Below, one piece after another: positions 43,626 through 52,174 of a stretch of DNA of 64,000 nt. This DNA is from Claveliimonas sp034178805 (lineage in GTDB: Bacteria > Bacillota > Clostridia > Lachnospirales > Lachnospiraceae): the NCBI RefSeq assembly GCF_050314255.1, contig NZ_JBNPMZ010000005.1:62001-126000 (forward strand). The letters run 5' to 3'. Position 1 is the first letter of the stretch; each line of letters starts with the position of its first letter. The position numbers and the translations under genes were made by a program. A model generated the notes under the pieces. It did not search any database and was not told the DNA's origin. It was given only the letters and a program-made list of their open reading frames with translations.

Positions 43626-44495
43626 TTATGCGGGACAGAGAACCGTCCCTATACCTTCGCAGATTTTTCTGGTTACAACCGCATTATTCATGGTATATAT
43701 GTGAATTCCTCTGATGTCACTGGTCAGAAGATCTATGCATTGACTGATTGCGTAGGATACTCCCGCATCAAACATTGCTTCTTTATTATATTCATACTTA
43801 CTTATCATTCTTTCAAAACGCTGTGAAAATGCTGCGCCACACATGGATACCATCTTTCTGCTCTGGGCAGCATCTACCACCGGCAGGATTCCGGGAATGA
43901 CAGGTGCCTGCATTCCTGCTATTTTGCAGTCTTCCTGAAACCTGAAAAAAGGCTCATTTTCAAAAAAGAACTGAGATAACAGTACTTCTGCTCCGGCATC
44001 CACCTTTTTCCTCAGATTGAGCATCTCGCTTACCCTGTCTTCTGATTCCTGATGGCATTCCGGATAGCATGCGCCCATAAAACAAAACTCACTCTTTGGC
44101 TTCAAATAAGAAATCAAGTCAGAAGCATGTTGAAAATCATCTTTTTCCGGAATTTCAGGATTCCTGTCCCCACGGAGCGCAAGAACATTCTGGATTCCTG
44201 CCTCCGTCAATGTTTTCGCAAATGCGTCAATTTCTTCCCTGTCATAGAAAAGGGAAGGTAAATGTACCACCGGCTCCACATGGTATTCATACTTAATTTT
44301 CTTCGCAAGCTCTATCGTTCTGTTTCCCTTCGAACTTCCTCCCGGAATAAACACTATGCTAATAAAATCCGGATTCAACTCACATAAATCAGCCAACGTG
44401 TCGTCCATTTTCTTCCATTCTGTTTCTCCATATGGCGGAAACACTTCGAATGAGAGACTCCTTTTATCCTTCTTATAAATATCTGAAATAAACAT
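43626..44495 (-). CDS. metF: Methylenetetrahydrofolate reductase MetF
   Basis: Flavoprotein reducing 5,10-methylene-THF to 5-methyl-THF for methionine synthesis or the methyl branch of acetogenesis. TIM-barrel motifs LSFEVFPPYGE, ALRGDRNPE and PVIPGILPV. 289 residues. The last eight residues (IGTVLCPA) are encoded by a REP-like palindrome read in frame, so the native C-terminus was probably a little different; the catalytic part is untouched. Confidence 0.94.
   Translation of the reverse strand: MFISDIYKKDKRSLSFEVFPPYGETEWKKMDDTLADLCELNPDFISIVFIPGGSSKGNRTIELAKKIKYEYHVEPVVHLPSLFYDREEIDAFAKTLTEAGIQNVLALRGDRNPEIPEKDDFQHASDLISYLKPKSEFCFMGACYPECHQESEDRVSEMLNLRKKVDAGAEVLLSQFFFENEPFFRFQEDCKIAGMQAPVIPGILPVVDAAQSRKMVSMCGAAFSQRFERMISKYEYNKEAMFDAGVSYAISQCIDLLTSDIRGIHIYTMNNAVVTRKICEGIGTVLCPA
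43633..43652 (-). repeat. REP-like palindrome, copy C (translated)
   Basis: Exact consensus on the minus strand; with one more base the arms are GGGAC/GTCCC. It is read in frame as the tail of MetF, which ends at the TAA directly after it. Confidence 0.85.
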
Positions 44496-44535
44496 ACTTA
44501 TCCTCCCTCTTACTATTTCGATAAAACTATGTAAT

Positions 44536-44934
44536 TTAGTGAAATATGATCCGCGTTACAATCAAATAGAAAATCAATATCCATATAATCACGACAGGGA
44601 TTCCGTAATACCACTTTTTAGGTCTCCCCTCACTCCACATGTTTTTCGCCTGTTCCTGATGTTTCATCCAGACATCTTTCGGAATAAACCTGATTGTCAA
44701 TGCAATCAATGCCGGAAGTAGGATAACGTCATCAAAGTAACCCAGAACCGGAATAAAATCAGGAATCAAATCAATTGGAGACAGTGCATATCCCACTGTA
44801 ACTGCTGCCAGTATCTTTGCCAATAGTGGTGTCTCAGGATCTTTTAGTGACAGGAATATTGCCGGTATTTTAATTTTTATAAGATTGTAATCTTCCCTGT
44901 TCATATTGAAAATCTTCTCCGTCATCATCGCCAA
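44536..44934 (-). CDS. YkvA-family (DUF1232) membrane protein
   Basis: 132-residue protein with the DUF1232 core LLAKILAAVTVGYALSPIDLIPDFIP (split AKILAAVTVGYA and LSPIDLIPDFIPVLGYFDD), the signature of YkvA proteins, plus a C-terminal transmembrane helix (about 108-130). Function unknown in bacteria. Frame opens at 44934; ATGs at +7 and +31 are possible starts. Confidence 0.9.
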   Translation of the reverse strand: MAMMTEKIFNMNREDYNLIKIKIPAIFLSLKDPETPLLAKILAAVTVGYALSPIDLIPDFIPVLGYFDDVILLPALIALTIRFIPKDVWMKHQEQAKNMWSEGRPKKWYYGIPVVIIWILIFYLIVTRIIFH

Positions 44935-44994
44935 GTTTTATTGTCAGTTATAGTATAGCTCTGCCAGGAGTACTCGTCAAGAAGAATAAGAGAC

Positions 44995-46032
44995 CTACCT
45001 CATCCTGATAACTACATTGCCTGCGGATTCTACATTACTCGCAGTGCGTATTGCATCTTCCAGGTTCCCCAACGGGAACTCATGGGTAATAATGCTTTCA
45101 AGATCCCACTTACCGCAGGCCATAATCTTTTGCACATCCCATACATCCTCCGGCATATAGCCTCCGGATCCTATAATGCTTTGTTGAGCATAGGTCATAT
45201 GTAATAGATCAATAGTGCGAGGTGCATTGTTGACGGCAACGGAAACAAAACGGCTTTCGATCTTTCCAAGGCGCAAGAAGTCATCCAGAATACTTTCTGC
45301 ACCGGCAGCATCCAGCCAGCAGTCAATATTCGCAGTTATACCTCCAAGAGAAGGCGCTGTACCGAAGAATGCCCGGGCTTTTTCTTCAAAATTCCCGGAA
45401 AATGGATTACAAGTTTCAAAACCCAGATTTTCCGCCAGCTTCAAGCGAAATACGGAACGATCACAAATCATGACTTTGTCCATGCCAAAATATTTGAAGG
45501 CAACTGCTGCTGCAATGCCAATTGTTCCACATCCAAACACAACAGCATTCTGACCGGCAACATACCGATTTCCATCACCGCAGGGAAGCATTCCTCTCCG
45601 CGCCGCCCGACATCCTACTGTAAATGGCTCGATCAGACTTGCAAGTTTATCAGAAATACCCTCATCCACAGGATAAAGCGAATGATTTCTCCTGGCGTTC
45701 GGAATAAGGATATACTCCGAAAATCCACCGATCGTTCCGGCTCGTTTCGTATCGTCTTTCGCATACCGGGGATAGGGATAAACCCGTTCACCAATTGTAA
45801 AATCCGTAATATTCTTTCCGATTTTTACAATACGTGAGACTATTTCATGCCCGAACTCTCCTCCCACTGTAATTTTATGCCCGGTACCCGGGCCATGGGC
45901 AAATACTGCCATATCTGTGCCGCAAATACTGGAGTACAAATTCTGTATCAATACATCGTTGTCTCCAACCTCCGGCAAAGGCAATTCCCGGATTTCAATA
46001 TTCTCTTTACCTAAATATATTGCAGCTTTCAT
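44995..46032 (-). CDS. Zinc-dependent MDR alcohol dehydrogenase lacking the structural zinc site
   Basis: 345-residue medium-chain dehydrogenase. Catalytic zinc ligands: Cys in YSSICGTDM, His-Glu in GGEFGHEI. The Rossmann motif is VVFGCGTIGIAAAV, specific for NAD(P). The usual four-cysteine structural zinc lobe is replaced by VYPYPRYAKDDTKRAG, with no Cys. Substrate unknown; polyol or threonine-dehydrogenase-like relatives are likely. Its ATG overlaps the stop of the TetR gene (ATGA), the last gene of a four-gene operon. Confidence 0.88.
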   Translation of the reverse strand: MKAAIYLGKENIEIRELPLPEVGDNDVLIQNLYSSICGTDMAVFAHGPGTGHKITVGGEFGHEIVSRIVKIGKNITDFTIGERVYPYPRYAKDDTKRAGTIGGFSEYILIPNARRNHSLYPVDEGISDKLASLIEPFTVGCRAARRGMLPCGDGNRYVAGQNAVVFGCGTIGIAAAVAFKYFGMDKVMICDRSVFRLKLAENLGFETCNPFSGNFEEKARAFFGTAPSLGGITANIDCWLDAAGAESILDDFLRLGKIESRFVSVAVNNAPRTIDLLHMTYAQQSIIGSGGYMPEDVWDVQKIMACGKWDLESIITHEFPLGNLEDAIRTASNVESAGNVVIRMR

Positions 46033-46670
46033 TTATCTTTTTTGTCCTCCTGATGCTGCGTACAGGAACGGACAGAGAACCGCCCCTTTCCCCAGACACA
46101 TTGATGTATCACGGCAATTATATGGTCAATAGAGTCAGCACAATCGTTTGTTAGCCATTCTGTGATAATTGCCATTAGTCCCCTGATATAAAACGCCATG
46201 ATGTAAAGTCTATCCTGCTCCGGAATTTGATGGCGTTCTAAAATAGGTGTAAATACATGGCGAAACATTTTGCCATAGGTTTCTTCCAACTGGAGTATCG
46301 CCGCATTTTCCACTGCCGTTCGGAACAGACGCTTGTGCTCTTTGATATAACTGAGATAAGGCATCAGATATTCCGGTGTCACAAGATACAGTTCAGAAAC
46401 CGGGCACTCTCTCAGCCGATTCACCACTTCTGTTTCGATGGAGTTTTCTTTCATGTGGGTAAGGAACTGATCGTATAAATACTGAATACTCTCACACAAA
46501 AGATCATTTAGTGTATCGTAATGCAGGTAGAAAGTGGAGCGATTTACCCCGGCTTTTTCACAAATTTCCTTAACTGTAATATAAGGAAAATCCTTCTTTT
46601 CCAATAGAGCAAGGAATGCTTCATCCATACAAACGGCGGTATTAAAATATTTACTTTCAGATTTATTCAA
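46029..46670 (-). CDS. TetR/AcrR-family regulator with REP-derived C-terminus
   Basis: 213 residues. N-terminal helix-turn-helix ITVKEICEKAGVNRSTFYLHY (split KEICEKAGVNRSTFYLHY) and a helical ligand-binding domain. The last 20 residues after HQCVWGK are encoded by a REP-like palindrome read in frame plus a few more codons, so this tail looks acquired. Overlaps the membrane-protein gene upstream by 8 bases and adh downstream by 4. Probably represses its own operon. Confidence 0.88.
   Translation of the reverse strand: MNKSESKYFNTAVCMDEAFLALLEKKDFPYITVKEICEKAGVNRSTFYLHYDTLNDLLCESIQYLYDQFLTHMKENSIETEVVNRLRECPVSELYLVTPEYLMPYLSYIKEHKRLFRTAVENAAILQLEETYGKMFRHVFTPILERHQIPEQDRLYIMAFYIRGLMAIITEWLTNDCADSIDHIIAVIHQCVWGKGRFSVRSCTQHQEDKKDK
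46070..46089 (-). repeat. REP-like palindrome, copy D (translated)
   Basis: Minus strand AAAGGGGCGGTTCTCTGTCC: 3 changes from consensus. Read in frame within the last codons of the TetR gene. Confidence 0.75.
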
Positions 46671-47556
46671 AGTGTTCCACCTTCTTTCTTACTTTTCTGC
46701 TTTGCTGTAGCATATAAACGGCAATCAGTATGACACCACCCCATACAAATCCACCGGTAATGGCATTCATCATCTTGCGATAATTCTCACCATTTGCAGA
46801 AAACCTTGAGATCATGGCTGTCTGCAAGCCGAGAATCGACATCATCGCCGACACAAAGTTCAACACCTTCGCAACAGACAGAACCGGGCTTCCCAACTTA
46901 CGAAATTTTACAATGTTGACAATGGACATAATCATCGCATAAAAGGTATAAAGAGCCGACAAGTAAATAACATATCCCGGATATGAAAACCCGGAATTCG
47001 TCTGTACCATCAATATGATTATACCACCCATCGGAATATTCAGCAAAAAAAGCAGCCAGGCAGTACGTCGATAGCAGCAAATTTCATTCTCTTTATCGTG
47101 ATGCCGGTAGTTAAAAACCAAATAAGCTCTCAGTCCACCCAGTATCAGATAATAAACTGCCAGGGAGATAAACCAAACCGAATGATAGCGGATACTCGCA
47201 GCAACGCGGAATACCACATAAAAAAAGTTGACCGTCATACCCTGATAAATGCTGATGCCACCCCGAAAAGCAAGATCATTCAAGTATTTCCCACCGAGTC
47301 CTGAATCGGCAACCTTTCGCATAATCTTACTATTTAATACCGCTGACCTTATTCTTACTGTCAGTGCAGGAACGCAAATCAGCAATATGCTGAGAGAGTA
47401 TGCCGACATACCATAGATTGTATATGCCAGCATACTCTCCTTTTCTCCCATGGCAAAGATGAAAATAAGTGCAGTAAATGACATCATTGGGATGATAATC
47501 CGTACCCATTTCGGCGGATAAAACATTTTTTTCAAAATCATCCTTGCGTAATTCAT
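46663..47556 (-). CDS. Polytopic membrane protein of unknown function
   Basis: 297 residues with about seven hydrophobic helices and a basic C-terminus (QQSRKVRKKVEHFE). I do not recognise a transporter signature. It stands 3 bases after the 117-residue membrane protein and overlaps the TetR gene, a conserved type of cluster in clostridia; it may be the main target of the regulator. Confidence 0.75.
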   Translation of the reverse strand: MNYARMILKKMFYPPKWVRIIIPMMSFTALIFIFAMGEKESMLAYTIYGMSAYSLSILLICVPALTVRIRSAVLNSKIMRKVADSGLGGKYLNDLAFRGGISIYQGMTVNFFYVVFRVAASIRYHSVWFISLAVYYLILGGLRAYLVFNYRHHDKENEICCYRRTAWLLFLLNIPMGGIIILMVQTNSGFSYPGYVIYLSALYTFYAMIMSIVNIVKFRKLGSPVLSVAKVLNFVSAMMSILGLQTAMISRFSANGENYRKMMNAITGGFVWGGVILIAVYMLQQSRKVRKKVEHFE

Positions 47557-47559
47557 AAC

Positions 47560-47913
47560 TTAATTCTCGCTGATTTCCTTTGCCAGCTCCATAATCTCAA
47601 AAGCATACTTCTGCTTTCCTTTTTTCAGCATTTTCTTATAGACAGGATAATTGATACCCATACCGAAAAGCCCGACAATACCAATAATAACTCCGAAGAC
47701 GAACATGACAGCAGTTCCGCTTCCGATCACTTTCATTGAAAGGCACATACCAACACCTGTCACCAGTGCAGCGATGATACCGAAAGAATAGGTAAAAACC
47801 GTAGCCGGGAGCTTTGCTTTGGTGTCCAGTTTGCGAAGGGCAACTACTTTCGAAGTGTCCTTCGGTGCGTACTCGTTTGCAAGTTGTTCTGCGTAAATTT
47901 TATCTGTGTTCAT
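47560..47913 (-). CDS. Small two-helix membrane protein (117 aa)
   Basis: Starts MNTDKIYAEQLANEYAPKDTSK, then two transmembrane helices (about 42-62 and 66-88) and an amphipathic C-terminus KYAFEIMELAKEISEN. The frame opens at 47979, but GGAGG lies 8 bases before ATG 47913. First gene of the four-gene unit with membrane protein, TetR and ADH. Related small proteins are sometimes labelled dihydropteridine reductase, for which I see no support. Confidence 0.8.
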   Translation of the reverse strand: MNTDKIYAEQLANEYAPKDTSKVVALRKLDTKAKLPATVFTYSFGIIAALVTGVGMCLSMKVIGSGTAVMFVFGVIIGIVGLFGMGINYPVYKKMLKKGKQKYAFEIMELAKEISEN

Positions 47914-48032
47914 TTTTATTTCCTCCTTCATTTGATAGTTCAATTGTAACGAAGAAGAAAAACAAATTAAACAACACAAACGGCATTAAGTGTTGTATTC
48001 AGGATCAGGGACAGTTCCAATGTCCCAAAGAA

Positions 48033-48470
48033 TTATTTCCAGTGTTTCAATTTTGGAACCACAGCTTCCATATGTACTCTGACTTGTTCCGCCGGCCACT
48101 CTTCAGTTGCCATGTGTTTAACGCAAAAATCAATTAATTGTTCTTTGCTTGTATATTTGAGTTCACCGCCAGAATAGCACCATTTACAATAATCCTCGTT
48201 AAAATCACCATTTGTCTCCTTACTGATGGTGGAATCCTCCAATGGCATGCCGCAGCATTGACATATCAGCTGTCTCGGAGAGCCTAATAATGTATTGATT
48301 GAAACATCAAATACCTTAGACAACAACTTTAGAGTCTCTGTATTAGGCACTGTTTCACCATTTTCCCAACGCGATACAGCTTGTCTCGTTACCATTACTT
48401 TTTCAGCGAGTTCATCCTGGGATAAACCACTTTTCTTCCGAAGTTCAAAGATAACATTATTTGTTTCCAT
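48033..48470 (-). CDS. XRE-type regulator with C-terminal zinc ribbon
   Basis: 145 residues: HTH (LRKKSGLSQDELAEKVMVTR, about 10-30, and AVSRWENGETVPN) followed by a putative zinc-ribbon domain with CQCCGMPL and YCKWCYSGGEL, then a helical end VHMEAVVPKLKHWK. This fusion is common in clostridia. Divergent from the X-Pro peptidase gene and upstream of the small membrane protein operon; target unknown. Confidence 0.9.
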   Translation of the reverse strand: METNNVIFELRKKSGLSQDELAEKVMVTRQAVSRWENGETVPNTETLKLLSKVFDVSINTLLGSPRQLICQCCGMPLEDSTISKETNGDFNEDYCKWCYSGGELKYTSKEQLIDFCVKHMATEEWPAEQVRVHMEAVVPKLKHWK

Positions 48471-48563
48471 ACTTCATTTCACCTCCTACTACTATATATG
48501 GTAACACATCATATCTGTTTATCAAAGCAACCTGCAGTTGCTCTTCTTTCAAATCACTGAATC

Positions 48564-48583
48564 GGACGGAGAACCGTCCCTTA
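48564..48583 (-). repeat. REP-like palindrome, copy E (intergenic)
   Basis: Minus strand TAAGGGACGGTTCTCCGTCC: 3 changes from consensus. The only copy not at a gene end; its last base abuts the -35 box of the peptidase promoter. Confidence 0.8.
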
Positions 48584-48612
48584 TTGACGCAATCACGAAT
48601 TAATTCTATACT
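48584..48612 (+). promoter_or_regulatory. Promoter of the X-Pro peptidase gene
   Basis: TTGACG (48584-48589), 17 bases, TATACT (48607-48612). Confidence 0.75.
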
Positions 48613-48670
48613 ATCAGTAGAGGGAATTAAGACTCTTATTATATTTTGGTTTTGAAATTGGAGGTTTACA

Positions 48671-50797
48671 ATGAAAGACAAAAGTTACAGCAAAGTACCA
48701 GTATTTGAAAATGGACTGGCGCAACCGGTTTTCCCTTTTACGGATGGAAAAACCGGAGAACATTATGCCCCGGCCACATCAGACATTGTTCGCTACTGTG
48801 TGTATGTGGAATCGGATTATGATATGGACGGAGACGGTAAGCGGGATCTCGTAAAAGTTCTCGTTCAGGTTCCGCGCAGTGCAGTAGAAGGAAATTACAA
48901 GGCTGCTTCTTTATTTGAAGCCCGTCCATACTGTGCCGGTGTTCAGGAAGATGGATATAAACATATGAAAGAAGTGGAAAGCAGAAAATATTCCAAATTT
49001 GACTTTGCTGACCTTTACAAAGAAGTGGCTCCCCGTGTTCCTACCGGTTCTATCAGTGCCATGGAGCTTGCATTAAAGTCTGACCCTTCAGACTGGTACT
49101 ATCCGGACAAAGGAAATCATAACAACATGGTTTATGAGAACCTGGAAAACTTTAATTACTATCTTGTGCGTGGATTTGCTGTTATCATAAGTGCCGGTTT
49201 CGGTGCACTTGGCTCTGATGGCTTCAATTATGTGGGATCTGATTTTGAAAGAGATGCTTTCAAATCTGTTGTTGAATGGCTACATGGCGACCGTATTGCC
49301 TATGCAGATCGCGAAGGTACCATTGAGACAAAAGCAGACTGGTCAAACGGAAATGTTGCAATGACAGGCCGCTCCTATGCAGGAACTATGCCATTTGCAG
49401 TTGCAACAACAGGTGTGGAGGGATTGAAAACAATCGTTCCTGTAGCCGGAATTTCCGACTGGTACAGCCAGCAGAATATGCAGGGTGCGCAGCGATACTG
49501 GCCAAAAGAGATGTTAAACAGCTACCTTGCATACTATTGTTCCAGCCGTTACAACGATGAAACATTATCAGAAAAACAGCTGGATGACATTGCAGCATTT
49601 CATCACGAGCTGAGCCTTCAACAGTTGAAATGTGGTTTTGATTATGACGCGGACTTCTGGGGAAGTGGAAACTATCGCTTAAATGCAGACAAGATCCGAT
49701 GCAGTGCGTTAATTGTTCAGGGATTAAATGACGAAAACGTATCTGCGAAGCAGTTTGAAATGATGTTTAAATCCTTCCAAAAGGCAGGTACAACGGTCAA
49801 AACAATTCTTCATCAGGGACCACATATCACACCGACCATGCCAAATAAAAATTACGGTATCCTGATCGATGGAAAATTCTATGATGATATCGTAAATGAA
49901 TGGATTTCTCACTATTTGTATGGGGTTGAAAACAATGCGGAAGCCATGCCTGAGGTTCTGGTACAGACAAATTATGATCAGAGGAAATGGGAAACTTTCG
50001 ATTCCTGGGATACAGAATATCGCATGAAGCTGGAAAGCGCAGATTCGGGTGTCTCAGTCATCGATACAGATTGGGAAACCGCCGGTGTGAGCGCAGAAAA
50101 CTTCGATGATGTGATGGGTCAGAAATCTACAAATATGGCTCAGCGCTATGTTACAGCACCATTTGACGAGGCGGTAACGATACAGGGAACCGTATGTCTG
50201 AACTTAAGGGCTGCCTTAAAAGATGGTGATGCCGAACATGATTTCCATCCCGAAAACAGGAACGACGTGGATACCCTGACGATGCAGCTTGGTTCTTCGA
50301 AAGTTTCCGGCAAGATGGACGATGTGGAAATTGCTGTTCTTCTCTGTGATGTGTGTGACAAAGAATTTGACAGTATCCAGACAGTCGATCCGGAACGAAA
50401 TATTATTCCTACGGTTACCGTTAAAGAAAACGGAATCATAAATGGTGGAGATCTTCCGGCATTTGACGAGGCGGAATTCTGTACCGTACATAAAAAATAT
50501 CGTGTAATCACGCGTGCATTTGCAGATCTCTGTAATCCGGAGGCTGGTTATGAGCCGGAAACCGCAGCGAACAGCATTGAGCTGAAGAAGGGCGAATATC
50601 ATGATTACCACGTATATTTCAACGCAACAAGATATACGGTAGAACCGGGGCACAGCCTCGCTGTCGTAATCGCTACCGAAGACCCGGTAAACTGTCTGAT
50701 TCACAAAACATATTCGATCGAAATCGATAATGCTTCTGTCCGTGCAGATGTTCCGGTGACAGCAGATTCCAAAGACCGAACCTTATACACAAAGTAG
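48671..50797 (+). CDS. Xaa-Pro dipeptidyl-peptidase-like S15 hydrolase
   Basis: 708-residue alpha/beta hydrolase of the CocE/PepX (S15) family, which removes X-Pro dipeptides from peptide N-termini. Catalytic Ser in MTGRSYAGTMP (near residue 237), Asp in VQGLNDENV, His in LHQGPHIT; a C-terminal jelly-roll domain (about 470-708). No signal peptide, so cytoplasmic peptide use is likely. GGAGG is placed 8 bases before the ATG; own promoter and terminator. Confidence 0.93.
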   Translation: MKDKSYSKVPVFENGLAQPVFPFTDGKTGEHYAPATSDIVRYCVYVESDYDMDGDGKRDLVKVLVQVPRSAVEGNYKAASLFEARPYCAGVQEDGYKHMKEVESRKYSKFDFADLYKEVAPRVPTGSISAMELALKSDPSDWYYPDKGNHNNMVYENLENFNYYLVRGFAVIISAGFGALGSDGFNYVGSDFERDAFKSVVEWLHGDRIAYADREGTIETKADWSNGNVAMTGRSYAGTMPFAVATTGVEGLKTIVPVAGISDWYSQQNMQGAQRYWPKEMLNSYLAYYCSSRYNDETLSEKQLDDIAAFHHELSLQQLKCGFDYDADFWGSGNYRLNADKIRCSALIVQGLNDENVSAKQFEMMFKSFQKAGTTVKTILHQGPHITPTMPNKNYGILIDGKFYDDIVNEWISHYLYGVENNAEAMPEVLVQTNYDQRKWETFDSWDTEYRMKLESADSGVSVIDTDWETAGVSAENFDDVMGQKSTNMAQRYVTAPFDEAVTIQGTVCLNLRAALKDGDAEHDFHPENRNDVDTLTMQLGSSKVSGKMDDVEIAVLLCDVCDKEFDSIQTVDPERNIIPTVTVKENGIINGGDLPAFDEAEFCTVHKKYRVITRAFADLCNPEAGYEPETAANSIELKKGEYHDYHVYFNATRYTVEPGHSLAVVIATEDPVNCLIHKTYSIEIDNASVRADVPVTADSKDRTLYTK

Positions 50798-50821
50798 AAT
50801 AACAAAACCTGGATTCAAAAA

Positions 50822-50867
50822 AAGAGTGAAGATCATTTCGCATTAAGATATCTTCACTCTTATTTTT
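50822..50867. terminator. Terminator between convergent peptidase and acetyltransferase genes
   Basis: AAGAGTGAAGAT (50822-50833) and ATCTTCACTCTT (50850-50861) form a 12-bp stem, followed by ATTTTTG on the plus strand and an A-run giving Ts on the minus strand. Confidence 0.88.
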
Positions 50868-50868
50868 G

Positions 50869-51473
50869 TTAATCTGCTGGCTGTTCATCAAATCGTCTGT
50901 CCCTGAAATAGTATTCCTTATCATGCTCATTGATTTCCCTGTATACCTTACATGGAACGCCAAATGCAACCACATTTGCCGGTATATATTTCGTCACAAC
51001 GGAACCTGCACCGATTACAGAATTTTCACCAATTGTCACTCCCGGTAAAACGATCACATTCGCCCCAATCCACACATTATCACCAATAGTAACCGGGAAT
51101 GAATACATTCCATCTGCGCGGTGAGCCGGATGAATCGGATGTCCTGTGGTACTCAATGTTACATTAGGACCTATCAGGACATTTTTTCCGATTGTTATTT
51201 TCCAGTCATCAATCAAAGTCAGATTCATATTTGCATAAGTGCCTTCTCCGATGGAGACATATTTCCCAACCGCTGCTGAAAGAGGAGGTACGATCCACAC
51301 ATTCTCTCCTACCTCTCCGAATATTTCCGGAAGAAGTGCAGCCCGTCCGTCCATATCTTCCGGCGGCAGCGCATTAAACTGCTGCACAAACTTTTTGCAC
51401 GTGCTTGCAATTCCATATTTTCCTCATCATCGCCCCATAAAAAACCGTTCTTCATCTTTTCTTGTTCTGTCAT
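50869..51473 (-). pseudogene. Maltose/sugar O-acetyltransferase (Maa/LacA-like), frameshifted
   Basis: Left-handed beta-helix (hexapeptide) acetyltransferase. The N-terminal part opens at ATG 51473 behind AGGAGG with MTEQEKMKNGFLWGDD..ELQARAK, the typical Mac domain. The rest (KKFVQQFNALPPEDMDG.. and the hexapeptide repeats NVLIGPNVTLS, DNVWIGANVIVLPG, NSVIGAGSVVT) continues in another frame. The break falls at the five-A run 51396-51392; a sixth A would restore one frame. So the gene is inactive, phase-variable, or the base call is wrong. The internal ATG at 51387 would give a 172-residue product without the N-terminal domain. Confidence 0.82.
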
Positions 51474-51475
51474 TT

Positions 51476-51637
51476 TTACTTTCCTCCTGTTTTTTTAATA
51501 TATGAGGACAGAGAACCGTCCCCCCTATAATTGCTTATTTCCTTATCATCCACACATTCTTTCACATAAAATCTCATAAGGTCTTTATGAGCAATTTCAT
51601 CGTATGTTAGAAAGCGGAAATTATTTTCATCCTTCAT
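51476..51637 (-). pseudogene. Short gene remnant with REP-encoded tail
   Basis: A 53-codon frame starting MKDENNFRFLTYDEIAHKDL, with protein-like composition but no ribosome binding site. From residue 38 it runs through REP copy F (RGDGSLSSYI) to a stop just before maa, so its own end is lost. It may be the tail of a larger gene truncated by the downstream rearrangements. Family not recognised. Confidence 0.35.
51506..51528 (-). repeat. REP-like palindrome, copy F
   Basis: Minus strand reads ATAGGGG, two extra Gs, then GACGGTTCTCTGTCC: the consensus with a three-base insertion in the G run. Read in frame at the end of the remnant at 51476-51637. Confidence 0.8.
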
Positions 51638-51668
51638 AGGCAATTTCGCATTCTCATCAAGATTCTGT

Positions 51669-51989
51669 TTATCCCAACCTGTCTTTCAAAAATTCTACAG
51701 TCTCTTTTAGTTCATCAGAAAAATCATCTAAATCACCGACAGTTATTACACCCTCACGTAAAAGGCGAATCAGATCAAATGGCACATCCTGTTTACTTAA
51801 TTCAATCAATACCCCTGGATTTTTCTTGTCTCTCTTAATGCGCTTCTCCATTTCCCAAAACTTTGTGGACGCAGATTCATCACTCGTCAAATAATCAACA
51901 TATGTTGCCACAAGTCTCTCCATATATGATTCCTGCCATTCAGGAAGCTTTTCTCTATACAGTTTCCAATCTCTTTTTGAAACCTCCAT
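51669..51989 (-). CDS. Hypothetical soluble helical protein (106 aa)
   Basis: 106-residue charged protein starting MEVSKRDWKLYREKLPEWQ, fully helical by its pattern, with repeated acidic ends (DDFSDELKETVEFLKDRLG). I recall similar small clostridial proteins of unknown function but cannot name a domain. GGAG lies 8 bases before the ATG. Lies at the edge of the degraded island. Confidence 0.65.
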   Translation of the reverse strand: MEVSKRDWKLYREKLPEWQESYMERLVATYVDYLTSDESASTKFWEMEKRIKRDKKNPGVLIELSKQDVPFDLIRLLREGVITVGDLDDFSDELKETVEFLKDRLG

Positions 51990-52018
51990 ATTTCTTACTC
52001 CTTTTCCGTACTTTGTAG

Positions 52019-52133
52019 TTAATTCTTACTTTTTCTACGCACACTGTGAATATTTTTATTTGTATCAATTTTAGATTTTGCTCTATATCCAAGAGAAATA
52101 ATCATATCAAGATTATACACCTGTTCCACCTTA
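52019..52133 (-). pseudogene. Fragment of a RhuM-family protein
   Basis: Below the length of a normal ORF call, but the frame reads VEQVYNLDMIISLGYRAKSK, then a divergent end to TAA at 52021-52019. VYNLDMIISLGYR is the hallmark of RhuM virulence/toxin-like proteins that sit in mobile islands. The rest of the gene is missing on both sides. Confidence 0.65.
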
Positions 52134-52141
52134 TTTCAACA

Positions 52142-52174
52142 AAAAAATAGACAGCCATCACTCTGGACTGTCTA
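52142..52174 (-). terminator. Terminator at the end of the KilA-N gene
   Basis: TAGACAG and CTGTCTA form the stem, followed by seven Ts on the minus strand. It overlaps the TAG stop codon at 52174-52172. Confidence 0.85.

Noticed and set aside
48457..48681. 74-codon minus-strand frame between the XRE regulator and the peptidase gene
   Set aside because: It runs through REP copy E and over the peptidase promoter and start; no ribosome site. The XRE gene and promoter explain the region.
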